64,000 bases of DNA. It comes from an uncultured Leptolyngbyaceae cyanobacterium (GTDB lineage: Bacteria; Cyanobacteriota; Cyanobacteriia; Leptolyngbyales; Leptolyngbyaceae). The position numbers and the translations under genes were made by a program. Position 1 is the first letter of the stretch, and each line of letters opens with the position of its first letter. Positions 10,098 to 19,003 of this stretch are shown here, in pieces. A model generated the notes under the pieces. The model was not told the DNA's origin, did no database searches, and saw nothing but the letters and a program-made list of their open reading frames with translations. The stretch is taken from contig CALIDI010000047.1 of NCBI GenBank assembly GCA_938023035.1, positions 27,393-91,392 on the forward strand. The letters are read 5' to 3'.

Positions 10098-10706
10098 CTA
10101 GAATGCAGATGTTGAGCTGCCTGTTCGCGGTTGAGGCCGATTGCCATAGAGGCTACGCCAAGCCGCCGTTGTGCCAGTACCGATTGCCATATCCACGGTC
10201 TTTCCATTGCTGAGCACAGCCCGAACAGGTACATTTTTATCTCGCGGAGCTTTACTGAGGGCTTCTGCCAGCTCTACGGAGATTTCACCGCCTGTATACT
10301 CGTACACTTTGCCATCAAGGGCAATCAGCAATGAAGTTACTTCATAGTCCTGACTTCTTGATTCGTAGATAGGAACCTCATCGGCGTAACGTTCATACCG
10401 TTTTCTTCCCCGGCGATCGTAGTAGGTGTGGGTCTTCCACTCTGTACGATAGCCCACAATCTCTTTCCAGTAGCGGGTAAAGGTTGCACGAATTTCGTTC
10501 GCTGACCAAGTTGTGACGAGTTCATGTTCACCTGGTTGAAAGTCTTTGTCATAGATGACTCTGCCATCAAAGGGCGTTTCAACGACTTTTGACCACTCGA
10601 CTTTAGCGTTGCCTCTCACTGGCGCGGGCTGTAGAGCGATCGCATCGCTGATGCCTACAAGGCTCAAGCCAAGGGTTAAACCCAAGCTCAATAAGAATCG
10701 ATTCAT
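10098..10706 (-). CDS. Exported protein of unknown function
   Basis: A 202-residue protein with a clear signal peptide (MNRFLLSLGLTLGLSLVG, cleavage likely after the following DAIALQ). The mature part contains TTWSANEIRATFTRYWKEI, a Tyr/Arg-rich segment (THTYYDRRGRKRYERYADE) and an SLLIALDGKVYEYTGGE strand pair. I do not recognise the family. It is probably periplasmic, perhaps associated with the envelope. It stands alone between long spacers. Confidence 0.75.
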   Translation of the reverse strand: MNRFLLSLGLTLGLSLVGISDAIALQPAPVRGNAKVEWSKVVETPFDGRVIYDKDFQPGEHELVTTWSANEIRATFTRYWKEIVGYRTEWKTHTYYDRRGRKRYERYADEVPIYESRSQDYEVTSLLIALDGKVYEYTGGEISVELAEALSKAPRDKNVPVRAVLSNGKTVDMAIGTGTTAAWRSLYGNRPQPRTGSSTSAF

Positions 10707-11112
10707 GCCTGTTATCCTCAGTAACCTTTTCTTAGATGCTCAAACAGATAACCTCATAGATAAATCATAGGAAGAGAGTCTGGGGAGCGGGCTGTTGGGC
10801 TGCACGAGCAATACAGATCATAGTCAGAGCCAATAGTCTATGGATTTCAGCGCGATCGCTAATGCTGATCAACAGCACCTCCTCTATCCCAAAACATACT
10901 CAACTTGAGTAAGTAGATGTAGTCAGTCGAGCCAGTTATGCTAGGTTGAAAATCGTCAACACTCCGGTGTAGGAGAGCTGCCAATTTGAATGCACTCTTT
11001 AACCTGACTCACGAACGACTTGCTATCTAGCTCTAACTACAAAGCACTTCTGAATACATCGGAACATTTCTACCTACTTTAAACCTCGCCCTAACCTCTC
11101 AATCTAAATCTC

Positions 11113-11335
11113 GGCGTTGCTGAACAGAGGGATGAGTTGCCCTCACCCCCCTTCTTGAATGCCCGTTAGGGCTATCCCCCTATCCCAAAATGAAAGAAAG
11201 GCTTTGTTCTGGCTCCCCTCCTCCCTTGATGGAAGAAGAGACTGGGGATGAGAATGGCTTAGGCCAGCCCAGAAGTCTCCGCCTTGCTGTAATAAGGTGA
11301 AGGCGAATTGGGCCTTATTCAGATTCAGCAATGTC
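11113..11335 (+). repeat. Family-B interspersed element with inverted ends
   Basis: The element starts with GGCGTTGCTGAAC (11113-11125) and ends with GATTCAGCAATGTC (11322-11335), so its ends are inverted relative to each other (TTGCTGAA / TTCAGCAA). Its left part (GGGATGAGTTGCCCTCACC, then CTTCTTGAATGCCCGTTAGG) is nearly repeated, inverted, at 49.1 kb and more loosely at 35.7 kb. It has no coding capacity of note and looks like a non-autonomous, MITE-like element. Confidence 0.5.
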
Positions 11336-11446
11336 TAAATCTCAAGAGGTGGCTTTTCCCGAAGCAACCTCAACTGATACCCAAAGCCAATGACTTCCAG
11401 ATCGAAGCCAAAGTTCCTCTGGGGGGCGAAGCAGGGCTGATCATTG

Positions 11447-11603
11447 GGGGCATGTCACTTTCGCCCTTACCCTTTTCTGGTGTGCCCGGATTGCTCTAAT
11501 CCCTCTCCCAATTTGAGAGAGAGACTTTGAGATGGCTCGGCTCCCCTACTCCCAGGTTGGAGCAGGGTTAGGGGATGAAGGCCTGCAAAGATGCCAGGCT
11601 CTC
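11447..11603 (+). repeat. Family-A MITE-like element, copy 1
   Basis: An approximately 157-bp copy of a repeat also found at 27.6, 38.3 and 43.1 kb. It begins GCATGTCACTTTCGCCCTTA and contains the shared core CCCGGATTGCTCTAATCCCT and GAGATGGCTCG. The right end (GGCCTGCAAAGATGCCAGGC) is a degraded inverted copy of the left. No target duplication is recognisable, so it is an older insertion. Confidence 0.75.
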
Positions 11604-11940
11604 GAGCGTTATCCTTTCACAAAGCGCTATAAAACCTAAAGTGCCTCTGTGAGACAACCTGGCAACAAAATCTTACGAAGAGCTTCCCAATCGGCAAAAC
11701 GTTAAGCCTGGATCGGAACCGGGTTGAAATGGCTAAAACTTTCGTGTCAGCATATTCTGGCTAATTACAAGCGCGTAGTTTATACAGCGGCTCAACCATC
11801 AATCGGGAAAGTTAGATTTCTAACACACGTAAAATTAATATTTGAGAGAATTCTAATAATTGATGGCTTGGATTTATCTGACTCTATAGGGGATCGCCTT
11901 AGCATAGGGATTACGCGGGTTTTATTCTTGGGAGAGGCGC

Positions 11941-13314
11941 ATGGTGAGTAGCAAGGAAATTGAAGAGCAGGCATGGGCAGCGTTAGAAGAATCAATTATT
12001 TATTTTCAAGGAGAGCCTGTGGGCACGATTGCAGCCCGCGACCCGGAGATTTCTGCACTCAATTATGATCAATGTTTTATCCGTGATTTTGTTTCTTCCG
12101 CCTTACTTTTTCTAATTAAGGGGAAAGCTGAAATTGTTCGTAATTTTCTAGAAGTAACATTAAAGTTGCAGCCTAAAACAACTCAGCTGGATTGTATTAA
12201 ACCAAGCCGCGGGTTGATGCCTGCTAGTTTCAAAATTCAGGCTTTTAATCGACAGGAATATCTCAAACCTGATTTTGGCGATCACGCGATCGGACGGGTA
12301 GCTCCAGCCGATGCCGGGTTATGGTGGATTTTGTTACTGCGCGCCTACGGGGTTGCCACGGGGGACAAGGCTCTGGCGGAGCGCGAAGATATGCAAGAAG
12401 GAATTCGTCTGATCTTGCAACTGTGTCTGGTCACCCGATTTGATATGTATCCTATGCTTTTGGTTCCAGATGGAGCCAGTATGATCGACCGGCGGATGGG
12501 AATTTATGGGCACCCTATTGAGATTCAGGCTTTGTTTTATGCGGCATTGGTAGCCAGTTTAGAGTTACTTGTACCCAACCCAAAAAATCAGTTGACGATC
12601 CAGGGAGTACAGAATCGCATCGTACCTTTATTGCGCCAGTTGCGTGAAAACTACTGGCTTGACCCTGACCGCTTGAATGTGATTTATCGCTATCGCGTGG
12701 AAGAATATGGTGAAGAAGCGCTGAATCAATTCAATATTTATTCAGACTCGATTCCCTTTTATTGGTTAGCGAAGTGGATGCCAGATGCCGGTGGCTACCT
12801 AGCAGGGAATTTAGGCCCCTCCCAACTCGATTGCCGTTTTTTTTCTGTGGGCAATTTAATGGCAATTATCGCTTCTCTCACTACTGAGGAGCAATCTCAC
12901 AAAATCTTGAACTTGATTGAACTGCGTTGGAGCGATCTGATTGGGCAAATGCCGATGAAGATTTGCTACCCAGCTCTGGAAAATGGCGATTGGCGCACGG
13001 TAACGGGGGCAGACCCTAAGAACCGCGCCTGGTCTTATCACAATGGTGGGAATTGGCCAGTTTTGCTATGGATGTTGACGATTGCTAGCAAAAAAATGGG
13101 TCGGGGGGAATTAGCTCACCACGCGATCGCGATCGCCGAGCGTCGTCTGCTGACCGATCAATGGCCTGAATACTACGATGGCCCCGATGGCCGCTTGATT
13201 GGTAAAGAAGCCCGCAAGTATCAAACCTGGACAATTGCCGGATACCTTCTGGCTAAGGAAATCATCGCTAACCCCGATCACCTCAAACTGGTGACCTTTG
13301 ATGCTCACTGGTAA
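11941..13314 (+). CDS. Alkaline/neutral invertase, glycoside hydrolase family 100
   Basis: A 457-residue cytoplasmic enzyme that hydrolyses sucrose to glucose and fructose, homologous to Anabaena InvA/InvB and plant neutral invertases. Family hallmarks are visible: NYDQCFIRDFVSSAL (about residues 40-55, containing the catalytic-acid region), GRVAPADAGLWWILLLRAY, DGASMIDRRMGIYGHPIEIQ and the C-terminal SYHNGGNWPVLLW. The length is standard. The start at 11941 ATG fits the family and lies just after GGGAGAGGCGC. No sucrose-synthesis gene is adjacent. Confidence 0.93.
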   Translation: MVSSKEIEEQAWAALEESIIYFQGEPVGTIAARDPEISALNYDQCFIRDFVSSALLFLIKGKAEIVRNFLEVTLKLQPKTTQLDCIKPSRGLMPASFKIQAFNRQEYLKPDFGDHAIGRVAPADAGLWWILLLRAYGVATGDKALAEREDMQEGIRLILQLCLVTRFDMYPMLLVPDGASMIDRRMGIYGHPIEIQALFYAALVASLELLVPNPKNQLTIQGVQNRIVPLLRQLRENYWLDPDRLNVIYRYRVEEYGEEALNQFNIYSDSIPFYWLAKWMPDAGGYLAGNLGPSQLDCRFFSVGNLMAIIASLTTEEQSHKILNLIELRWSDLIGQMPMKICYPALENGDWRTVTGADPKNRAWSYHNGGNWPVLLWMLTIASKKMGRGELAHHAIAIAERRLLTDQWPEYYDGPDGRLIGKEARKYQTWTIAGYLLAKEIIANPDHLKLVTFDAHW

Positions 13315-13455
13315 ACGGCAGGTGAACCGGCACAGAGGGAGTGACGGCGTAGTCAGATGGTTGGATGAGCAGGAAATCGGATAGAAGGCTGAATTTTGGA
13401 AGGGTGAATTTTGAGTGTCTGGTTCTACCCTTGAGACTTCATCCGCTTTCCTACT

Positions 13456-15120
13456 CTATTGTCGGGTCGTTAAGGCCCACCAGGCGATCGCATAGGGCTG
13501 GGCTGCTTCATTAACACGGCGGTGAAAGACCACGCGCAGTTTATAGTGGCCAGTGGTGGGGATGGGCACGAATAAGTGCTCGACACTGTCGACGGCGCTA
13601 ACTGAAGCCCAGACGGCTTTGCTAAGATCCGTTTCATCGGCTTTGAGGAGATAAAGATTTAGGTCATTGAGGCCGCGATCGCGAAAGCTCTCACTCAGGT
13701 CGTAAACCCCATTGCCGTTACGATCAACTAACTCCACTAAGCGGTGCCAGGCCAGGGTTGCAGAAAGATAGCTGCCACCTCGCAATGGGTTCTCAAAGAC
13801 ATAATCGTGGAAAGCGGGGGTAGGTTCCCCAGTGGCTTCGGTACCTAAAGTAACGATGCGATAATCCCAACCAATCCCAGGGACTGGCTGGGTCGGACTC
13901 CATTGCCCACGACTAAACTGGCGATAAGCTCGATAGGCGTTGAGCTGCCCAGTTCCCATCTGGATATGTAAAGGAATCTTCGGATCGGCTGCTGCATCAG
14001 ACTCCAGCCAGGTTTTGTTACTTTTGTCTAAGATCGTACGGCTCATCCCGAGGTAGAAGCCATTGCCAGTATCACGAATTTTGTCTGTTGCATTTAATAA
14101 AACTGCCTTCATCACCTCTGGACGGCGGGCATCCGTCGTCCACGGGAGCGTGCAACCAACACCCGCCTGACAATTTTGACGCAGTTGGCGATCCCCATAC
14201 TCCTGCAACAGGGCCACTGTGCCAGTGACGTGGGGTGCGGCAAAGCTCGTACCACTAGAGGTGTCGAGGCTACCATTCAGCCGAACCAGGGTGATTTCAT
14301 TACCAGGAGCAGTCAGGGCGATCGCTCGACGCGGGCCAACATTGCTCTCAATTCCTTCAATAGCCTGCCCGGCTCCCTGAGGATCCCCTAAATTAGCAAA
14401 ATCAATCTTCCGAAAAACCTCCTCAACTCTGGCTGTAAATGAAACATTGACGCCATTGAAATTATCTGTTGGAATCGAAATTCCCCCTTTTCCTTGATTG
14501 CCCGCCACCACATAGAGCGTATTATGGGCGCGTGCTGACCAATCAACACATAGGGTCAGCAGGGCCTTCCCATCTAAAACCGGCTTAGGGCGAGGATCGT
14601 GCTTGAGTGATTCGCCAAAACTAAAGTTAATCGCCCGGACATCTCCCCCGTTTTGACTGGCAATATGCTGGGCCGCAAGACACTCCTCTGGCTGGCCATA
14701 ACGTTTTGCATTACCAGCCGCAGAGGAATAAAGCCGTGCCGCTGGTGCCACCCCAGGAATCTCTTTCGTTGCTCCAACAATAATGCTGGCAACACTGTGG
14801 GCATGATTATCAATATTCGTATTAACCTTAGGACGCACATCTCGATAAAAAACCTGGCTTAGATTCACGACCGGGTTGCGAGATACGGCCTTATCGATCC
14901 CAAACTTGCCCGGACGCCCAATTTCTACCTGCCCCAAGGCAATCTTGCGTCCTTGTAAGTTAAACGGAGGCTGATGTAAGCGGAGTGCATCAATACCGGC
15001 CTCTGCTAAAGAACTGGACTGGAGCCGCACCAGTTTACGCGACGCCAGCGCACCCCCTGCCAGACTTAAGGGTGCGACAACTGCCAATACCCCAATCAGT
15101 AAAACTACAGGTGGCTTCAC
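13456..15120 (-). CDS. S8-family (subtilisin-like) serine peptidase, exported
   Basis: A 554-residue protein with an N-terminal signal peptide ([20 protein letters not shown]). Subtilase landmarks in order are the first strand [13 protein letters not shown], the His motif [13 protein letters not shown], the oxyanion Asn in [11 protein letters not shown] and the Ser motif [16 protein letters not shown]. The C-terminal 170 residues form a beta-rich domain. The position normally held by the catalytic Asp reads Glu in VEIG, which is unusual. It is probably periplasmic. Divergent from rpe across 111 bp. Substrate unknown. Confidence 0.85.
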   Translation of the reverse strand: MKPPVVLLIGVLAVVAPLSLAGGALASRKLVRLQSSSLAEAGIDALRLHQPPFNLQGRKIALGQVEIGRPGKFGIDKAVSRNPVVNLSQVFYRDVRPKVNTNIDNHAHSVASIIVGATKEIPGVAPAARLYSSAAGNAKRYGQPEECLAAQHIASQNGGDVRAINFSFGESLKHDPRPKPVLDGKALLTLCVDWSARAHNTLYVVAGNQGKGGISIPTDNFNGVNVSFTARVEEVFRKIDFANLGDPQGAGQAIEGIESNVGPRRAIALTAPGNEITLVRLNGSLDTSSGTSFAAPHVTGTVALLQEYGDRQLRQNCQAGVGCTLPWTTDARRPEVMKAVLLNATDKIRDTGNGFYLGMSRTILDKSNKTWLESDAAADPKIPLHIQMGTGQLNAYRAYRQFSRGQWSPTQPVPGIGWDYRIVTLGTEATGEPTPAFHDYVFENPLRGGSYLSATLAWHRLVELVDRNGNGVYDLSESFRDRGLNDLNLYLLKADETDLSKAVWASVSAVDSVEHLFVPIPTTGHYKLRVVFHRRVNEAAQPYAIAWWALTTRQ

Positions 15121-15231
15121 AATTCTTCCTCACACAAGGTGATCAAATCATCATTAATCGATGCAGGAGACGGAACCCATTTTGTTAATATAAATACAAT
15201 CATTGCCGACCTTAGGAGGATGCCGCCAGCT

Positions 15232-15927
15232 ATGACTCAAAAGTCAACCGTTATTGCTCCCTCAATTCTATCAGCCGACTTCAGCCGCCTGGGCGATGAA
15301 ATTCGAGCTGTTGATGCAGCTGGCGCAGATTGGATCCACGTGGATGTTATGGATGGGCGTTTTGTCCCCAACATTACGATTGGGCCATTAATTGTTGAGG
15401 CCATTCGTCCAGTCACTCAAAAGCCCCTGGATGTTCACTTGATGATTGTTGAACCAGAGAAGTACGTCGCTGACTTTGCTAAAGCCGGAGCCGATATCAT
15501 CTCCGTGCATGCGGAACATAATGCTTCTCCGCACTTGCACCGCACCCTCTGTCAAATTCGGGAGTTGGGCAAGCAATCAGGCGTTGTTCTAAACCCATCA
15601 ACTCCGCTGGAATTCATTGACTACGTGCTGGATGTGTGCGATCTCGTCCTGATCATGAGCGTTAACCCTGGGTTTGGTGGGCAAAGCTTCATTCCTGGAG
15701 TGTTACCAAAGATCCGTAAGTTGCGCCAAATCTGTGATGAGCGTGGCCTTGACCCTTGGATTGAAGTCGATGGTGGTCTTAAGATTAACAACACCTGGCA
15801 AATTTTAGAAGCGGGGGCTAACGCGATTGTGGCAGGTTCTGCGGTATTTGGTGCCAAGGACTATGCAGAAGCGATCGCCGGCATTCGTAACAGCAAGCGT
15901 CCCACCCCTGAACTAGTTACCGCCTAA
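15232..15927 (+). CDS. rpe: Ribulose-phosphate 3-epimerase
   Basis: This 231-residue TIM-barrel enzyme interconverts ribulose-5- and xylulose-5-phosphate in the Calvin and pentose phosphate cycles. Signatures are [56 protein letters not shown] and EVDGGLK, which include both catalytic Asp and the metal His residues. The ATG at 15232 lies 12 bases after an AGGAGG. An in-frame ATG at 15220 abuts that site and is less likely. A promoter-like TAATATAAATACAAT precedes it at 15186-15200. Confidence 0.96.
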   Translation: MTQKSTVIAPSILSADFSRLGDEIRAVDAAGADWIHVDVMDGRFVPNITIGPLIVEAIRPVTQKPLDVHLMIVEPEKYVADFAKAGADIISVHAEHNASPHLHRTLCQIRELGKQSGVVLNPSTPLEFIDYVLDVCDLVLIMSVNPGFGGQSFIPGVLPKIRKLRQICDERGLDPWIEVDGGLKINNTWQILEAGANAIVAGSAVFGAKDYAEAIAGIRNSKRPTPELVTA

Positions 15928-16300
15928 CTTCTAAAATATTAGCCCAACTTTCTCCGCGGCTGTTTCAGCACCCAAACGGATAGATAACCACTTTTGGGTT
16001 AGGCAACATTGCTACTACCAAATTGCTAGGTTCATCAGGAGTTAAGGGGGGTGGGGGCTGTACTCTCACCCTCTTCTTACAACTAATTAGACTTGGCTAC
16101 TTACGAGATTTCAAAACTCAAAGATCTCGTTATAAATTTTTTAAAAAATCAACACAGAAAACGGTGGAGTGTCTGCTCCCTCCACCGATAACTTCACTCG
16201 AAACCACCTTTTCGTCTGCAAACCTTAGGAAAGGTTTTTACCATAACCTTTCTGCTAATTTTTATGCCTTAATCTCCCAAGCAAACCAATCTAGCCCTGT
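15928..16300. other. Intergenic stretch with terminator-like hairpins
   Basis: A spacer between convergent genes. It contains an A+T-rich tract (TTTTTTAAAAAATC near 16138), the hairpin at 16162-16187 and a second AAACCTT...AAGGTTT stem followed by TTT near 16219-16240. The stems probably terminate rpe on one side and the small gene on the other. Confidence 0.45.
16162..16187. terminator. Hairpin between convergent rpe and small ORF
   Basis: CGGTGGAG and CTCCACCG form a perfect 8-bp G+C-rich stem around a 10-nt loop. It lies 235 bp after rpe and 114 bp beyond the stop of the convergent small gene, so it could serve either strand. There is no long T-run immediately after it on either strand; TTTTTTAAAAAA lies upstream. 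Confidence 0.4.
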
Positions 16301-16450
16301 CTAATCCCGTGTTTTTGATTTTTTTCTAGACTCTCCTTCGTAGGGTTGCACCCCTGTACTGGGGTAGGCATCATCACTTGGCCCAAAAATTCGAGACATT
16401 GCCCCAGAGAGATACTGAAGCATTTCATCGATCACTTTTGGAACTGTCAT
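16301..16450 (-). CDS. Small conserved protein with YPxTGVQPYEG motif
   Basis: A 49-residue protein beginning MTVPKVIDEMLQYLSGAMSR and containing FGPSDDAYPSTGVQPYEGE before a basic tail. I associate short proteins with a PDDxYPxTGVQPFEG core with many cyanobacteria, but I know no function. The chosen ATG at 16450 is preceded by GAGGTGG seven bases upstream; the frame extends 12 codons further back without a ribosome site. Transcribed toward rpe, with hairpins between. Confidence 0.6.
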   Translation of the reverse strand: MTVPKVIDEMLQYLSGAMSRIFGPSDDAYPSTGVQPYEGESRKKSKTRD

Positions 16451-17349
16451 AGAAACCACCTCAAGATGTCTTAAGTAAAGGAGCACTTCTCAGCAAAAAC
16501 TTAACAACTATCTGCTAAGTGCACTGATTCATTAAGCGCACTGCTGATAAATCTCTCGATCTCCTAACAGCTTTATTATGAGAAACTCACCGATAAATAG
16601 CGCGACTTCGCATTAAATGTTTAAGTTTGCAAAAAAGCGAAGATAAGACTCAAGCTAAAGGAGCGTTTGAAAAGTGTCTGGCGGTTAAAACCAAGACAAT
16701 ATCAGTCCAAGACCACCGCCGCAGACTTCGCTCAACCGGCGCTTTCCGTAACCGGCAGAGGCAGCATTTTTGTCTGTATCGCCCCAACTTGAGCCGTCAG
16801 GGCTACCAGGCGATCAGCCTCTAAAACATCCCATACCTTATTCCGGTCTGGATCGGGGCTGAGCTGGTCTGTAACGCCCTCCCCAAAGGAGAGGGTCGGC
16901 GCGCGCCCTTCTCTCATTGGAAGCAGAGTTGAGGGTGAAGGCGGTTCATCGAGTGCATCCCCGTTTCGTAACCCACCCTGCGGGAAGCAAGCTACACCCT
17001 CAATTCTTCTACTCTCAATCCTTCTACCAAGGAGGAAGATGGGCTTTAAATCCGGCTCCCCTTCGCCCATTTCAGAAGAAGGGGGTAGGGGATAGAGCGC
17101 TCTGCTCTTCCCAAAAGTATCCAGTAATAAAACAGCAACAATGTTAGCCAAGTCCGCCTATACGGGCTGCCCCCAGTCAGAGCCTTTTCATAACCTGCAG
17201 AAGCAGGTTTTTGTCCGTCTTGCTGCAACCAAAGTCATCAAAAAGTCATCAAAGCGACCAAAAGATAGGCCCCTAAAACATTCTTTAGAAAATAGGACTT
17301 TAGAAAGTAGGATTGATAAACTTAGATTTCTCTCAAACCCCACTCTGGC
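16451..17349. other. 0.9-kb intergenic region with family-C repeat
   Basis: No supportable gene; short frames here are low-complexity or derive from the repeat. The block 16953-17115 matches 24450-24592 in part (family C). Confidence 0.35.
16953..17115 (+). repeat. Family-C repeat, copy 1
   Basis: The first 47 bp, from GTGCATCCCCGTTTCGTAAC to GGGAAGCAAGCTACACC, recur almost unchanged at 24450-24496. The distal end GGGGATAGAGCGCTCTGCTC recurs at 24568-24590 as GGGGATGGAGTGCTCTGCAC. Both copies have the same orientation. The interior differs in length, so the copies are old or recombined. Confidence 0.55.
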
Positions 17350-18642
17350 CTAACTCAGGGCAAATTGGTTAATGAAAGAGAGATCGATCGTACTAAAGTT
17401 AGTACTAAGGGCAATGTTCAGGTTTTCCATCATCTGAACAAACCAAACAACCGTATCACGGGTGCATTGCTCATAATGATTAAATAAAATTGAGAAACGC
17501 TTTTCTAGGTAAGGCTTAACCTTACGACAAATCAAGGCAATTTTCAAAAGTAAGCCGGTAGTTAGAGTCGGCCCAAGATTTGCGATTAAATCAATAAAAA
17601 GAAAATGCTGTGGCTTGTGACAGCTCTCAACTACCAAAAGATTAAGTAACTGACTACAGGTTCGTACTATCAGAAAATCATTTACTTTTTGAGTATCGCT
17701 CTCTGGCAATGTATTACATAGCTGACTGTAGAGCTGGTTGTTAAACTGACGCTTGCCATACTCTGCATCAACCGATGCAATTATGTACTGATAGAGATCA
17801 TCCTTGAATGCTTTAAAGGTTTGAGCCTGGGTGCTGCTGGTGATAAACCGTTGAGCTACGTCACGATAGGTCTGGCTTCCCTGGGATTTGCCAGCAAAAT
17901 GCTGAAGGGCAAAACACAAGTCACGATCATTCAATAAAGTCGGGTTTTTGACTGGCTTCAGCAAACGATTAGCCATTTCAGGGGAGGCGCTATGAGCAAT
18001 CTGTCTGCGCCTAACTTGATAAGTGACGTACTGGGATAAGTCAACTTCATACTGGCGCTGAGCTTTTGCCTGCAAATCTCGAATCGCCTGCTGCTGATCA
18101 TAAGTACTGCCCTCAACCAAAAGGCAATGCTCGTAAAGGTAGGGATAACGCCGAATTAAGGATGCAATGGATGAATTGGATGCCGGCGATTCTTGGGACG
18201 CAGCAACGACTCTCCCCAGACGCTGCAACGCCAGATACTGTTCACTGCTAACAAACTCACTAATCAATGAACGTAAACGGCGTACCGAGCGAGAGCGGCT
18301 AAACTCTGTCACCGTCCGTGATGGGGAAGACTCAAATATAGAAATCAGATCCGGTATGGAAGATTGATATTGAGGGCGAGCCTGCCAGCGATTCACCAGA
18401 ATATGGCAACAGCGGTTTAAGACAAAGCGAAACTCCTGATCGGCTGCCTTAGAGGCTGCAATTCGATCAAGGGCAGCAGTAATCTCCCCGTCAGGGTAAC
18501 CCACGCCTTCTACAAACAACTTACGAAACCGCTCGATTAGCTGCTCTGGTAGCTCGACTTGCACCAGATTCAACAGGTGATCATAAAGCACCTGCTCATC
18601 TTGCTCGTTTAGCCGATTATAGCCTGCAACCCAAGTACTCAC
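17350..18642 (-). CDS. Large alpha-helical protein of unknown function
   Basis: A 430-residue, almost entirely helical soluble protein beginning MSTWVAGYNRLNEQDEQ. It shows repeated Leu/Arg-rich amphipathic helices (e.g. ELPEQLIERFRKLFVEG, FVLNRCCHILVNRW, RRLRSLISEFVSSEQYLALQ). No catalytic motif, signal peptide or membrane segment is visible. It resembles cyanobacteria-restricted hypothetical proteins I cannot name. It is transcribed alone, 360 bp from the (p)ppGpp synthetase gene on the same strand, so linkage to it is weak. Confidence 0.75.
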   Translation of the reverse strand: MSTWVAGYNRLNEQDEQVLYDHLLNLVQVELPEQLIERFRKLFVEGVGYPDGEITAALDRIAASKAADQEFRFVLNRCCHILVNRWQARPQYQSSIPDLISIFESSPSRTVTEFSRSRSVRRLRSLISEFVSSEQYLALQRLGRVVAASQESPASNSSIASLIRRYPYLYEHCLLVEGSTYDQQQAIRDLQAKAQRQYEVDLSQYVTYQVRRRQIAHSASPEMANRLLKPVKNPTLLNDRDLCFALQHFAGKSQGSQTYRDVAQRFITSSTQAQTFKAFKDDLYQYIIASVDAEYGKRQFNNQLYSQLCNTLPESDTQKVNDFLIVRTCSQLLNLLVVESCHKPQHFLFIDLIANLGPTLTTGLLLKIALICRKVKPYLEKRFSILFNHYEQCTRDTVVWFVQMMENLNIALSTNFSTIDLSFINQFALS

Positions 18643-19003
18643 CGCAGCTAGAACTCCCTTGCCTAAGGTAGTAGAGCGTCATGCACAAGTATTAAGGACT
18701 TGACTTAAAAACGCGAAACCACAGAACTAACAGTAAGTAGTCAACAAACTCTGTTTACTCAGAGGAGTAAACCTATTGCTGCCCTTTCGTATACTTCTGT
18801 GTAAAAAAGTTAGCCCCTAAATTTCACCTTGTACTCCCATATTGTCGGACAGTCAAATTAAATCGCAATGATGCAAATCACATTGTAGAAGCAATGACAC
18901 TTTTACCAATTGTCCCCTAACTCCTCGTATTCTATTCATAGCAAATAGACGGAATTGACTAATTAAAGTTTCTGTGAACTGTAGAAAATATACTAGGGAG
19001 ACC
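18643..19003. other. A+T-rich spacer
   Basis: A spacer between two minus-strand genes, low in G+C compared with its surroundings. It should contain the promoter of the 430-residue protein gene (reading left) and the end of the relA/spoT transcript. I see no gene or strong hairpin. Confidence 0.3.

Larger units (their letters stand above)
10707..11940. other. 1.2-kb repeat-rich intergenic region
   Basis: No convincing gene. It contains a family-B element (11113-11335) and a family-A element (11447-11603), both annotated separately. The A+T-rich stretch 11810-11895 just before the invertase gene is the likely promoter region of that gene; AATATTTGAGAGAATTCT is a candidate part, but I could not fix -35 and -10 boxes. 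A DNA palindrome-like AGTTATGC/ACTTGAG region near 10905-10945 was not convincing. Confidence 0.4.
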
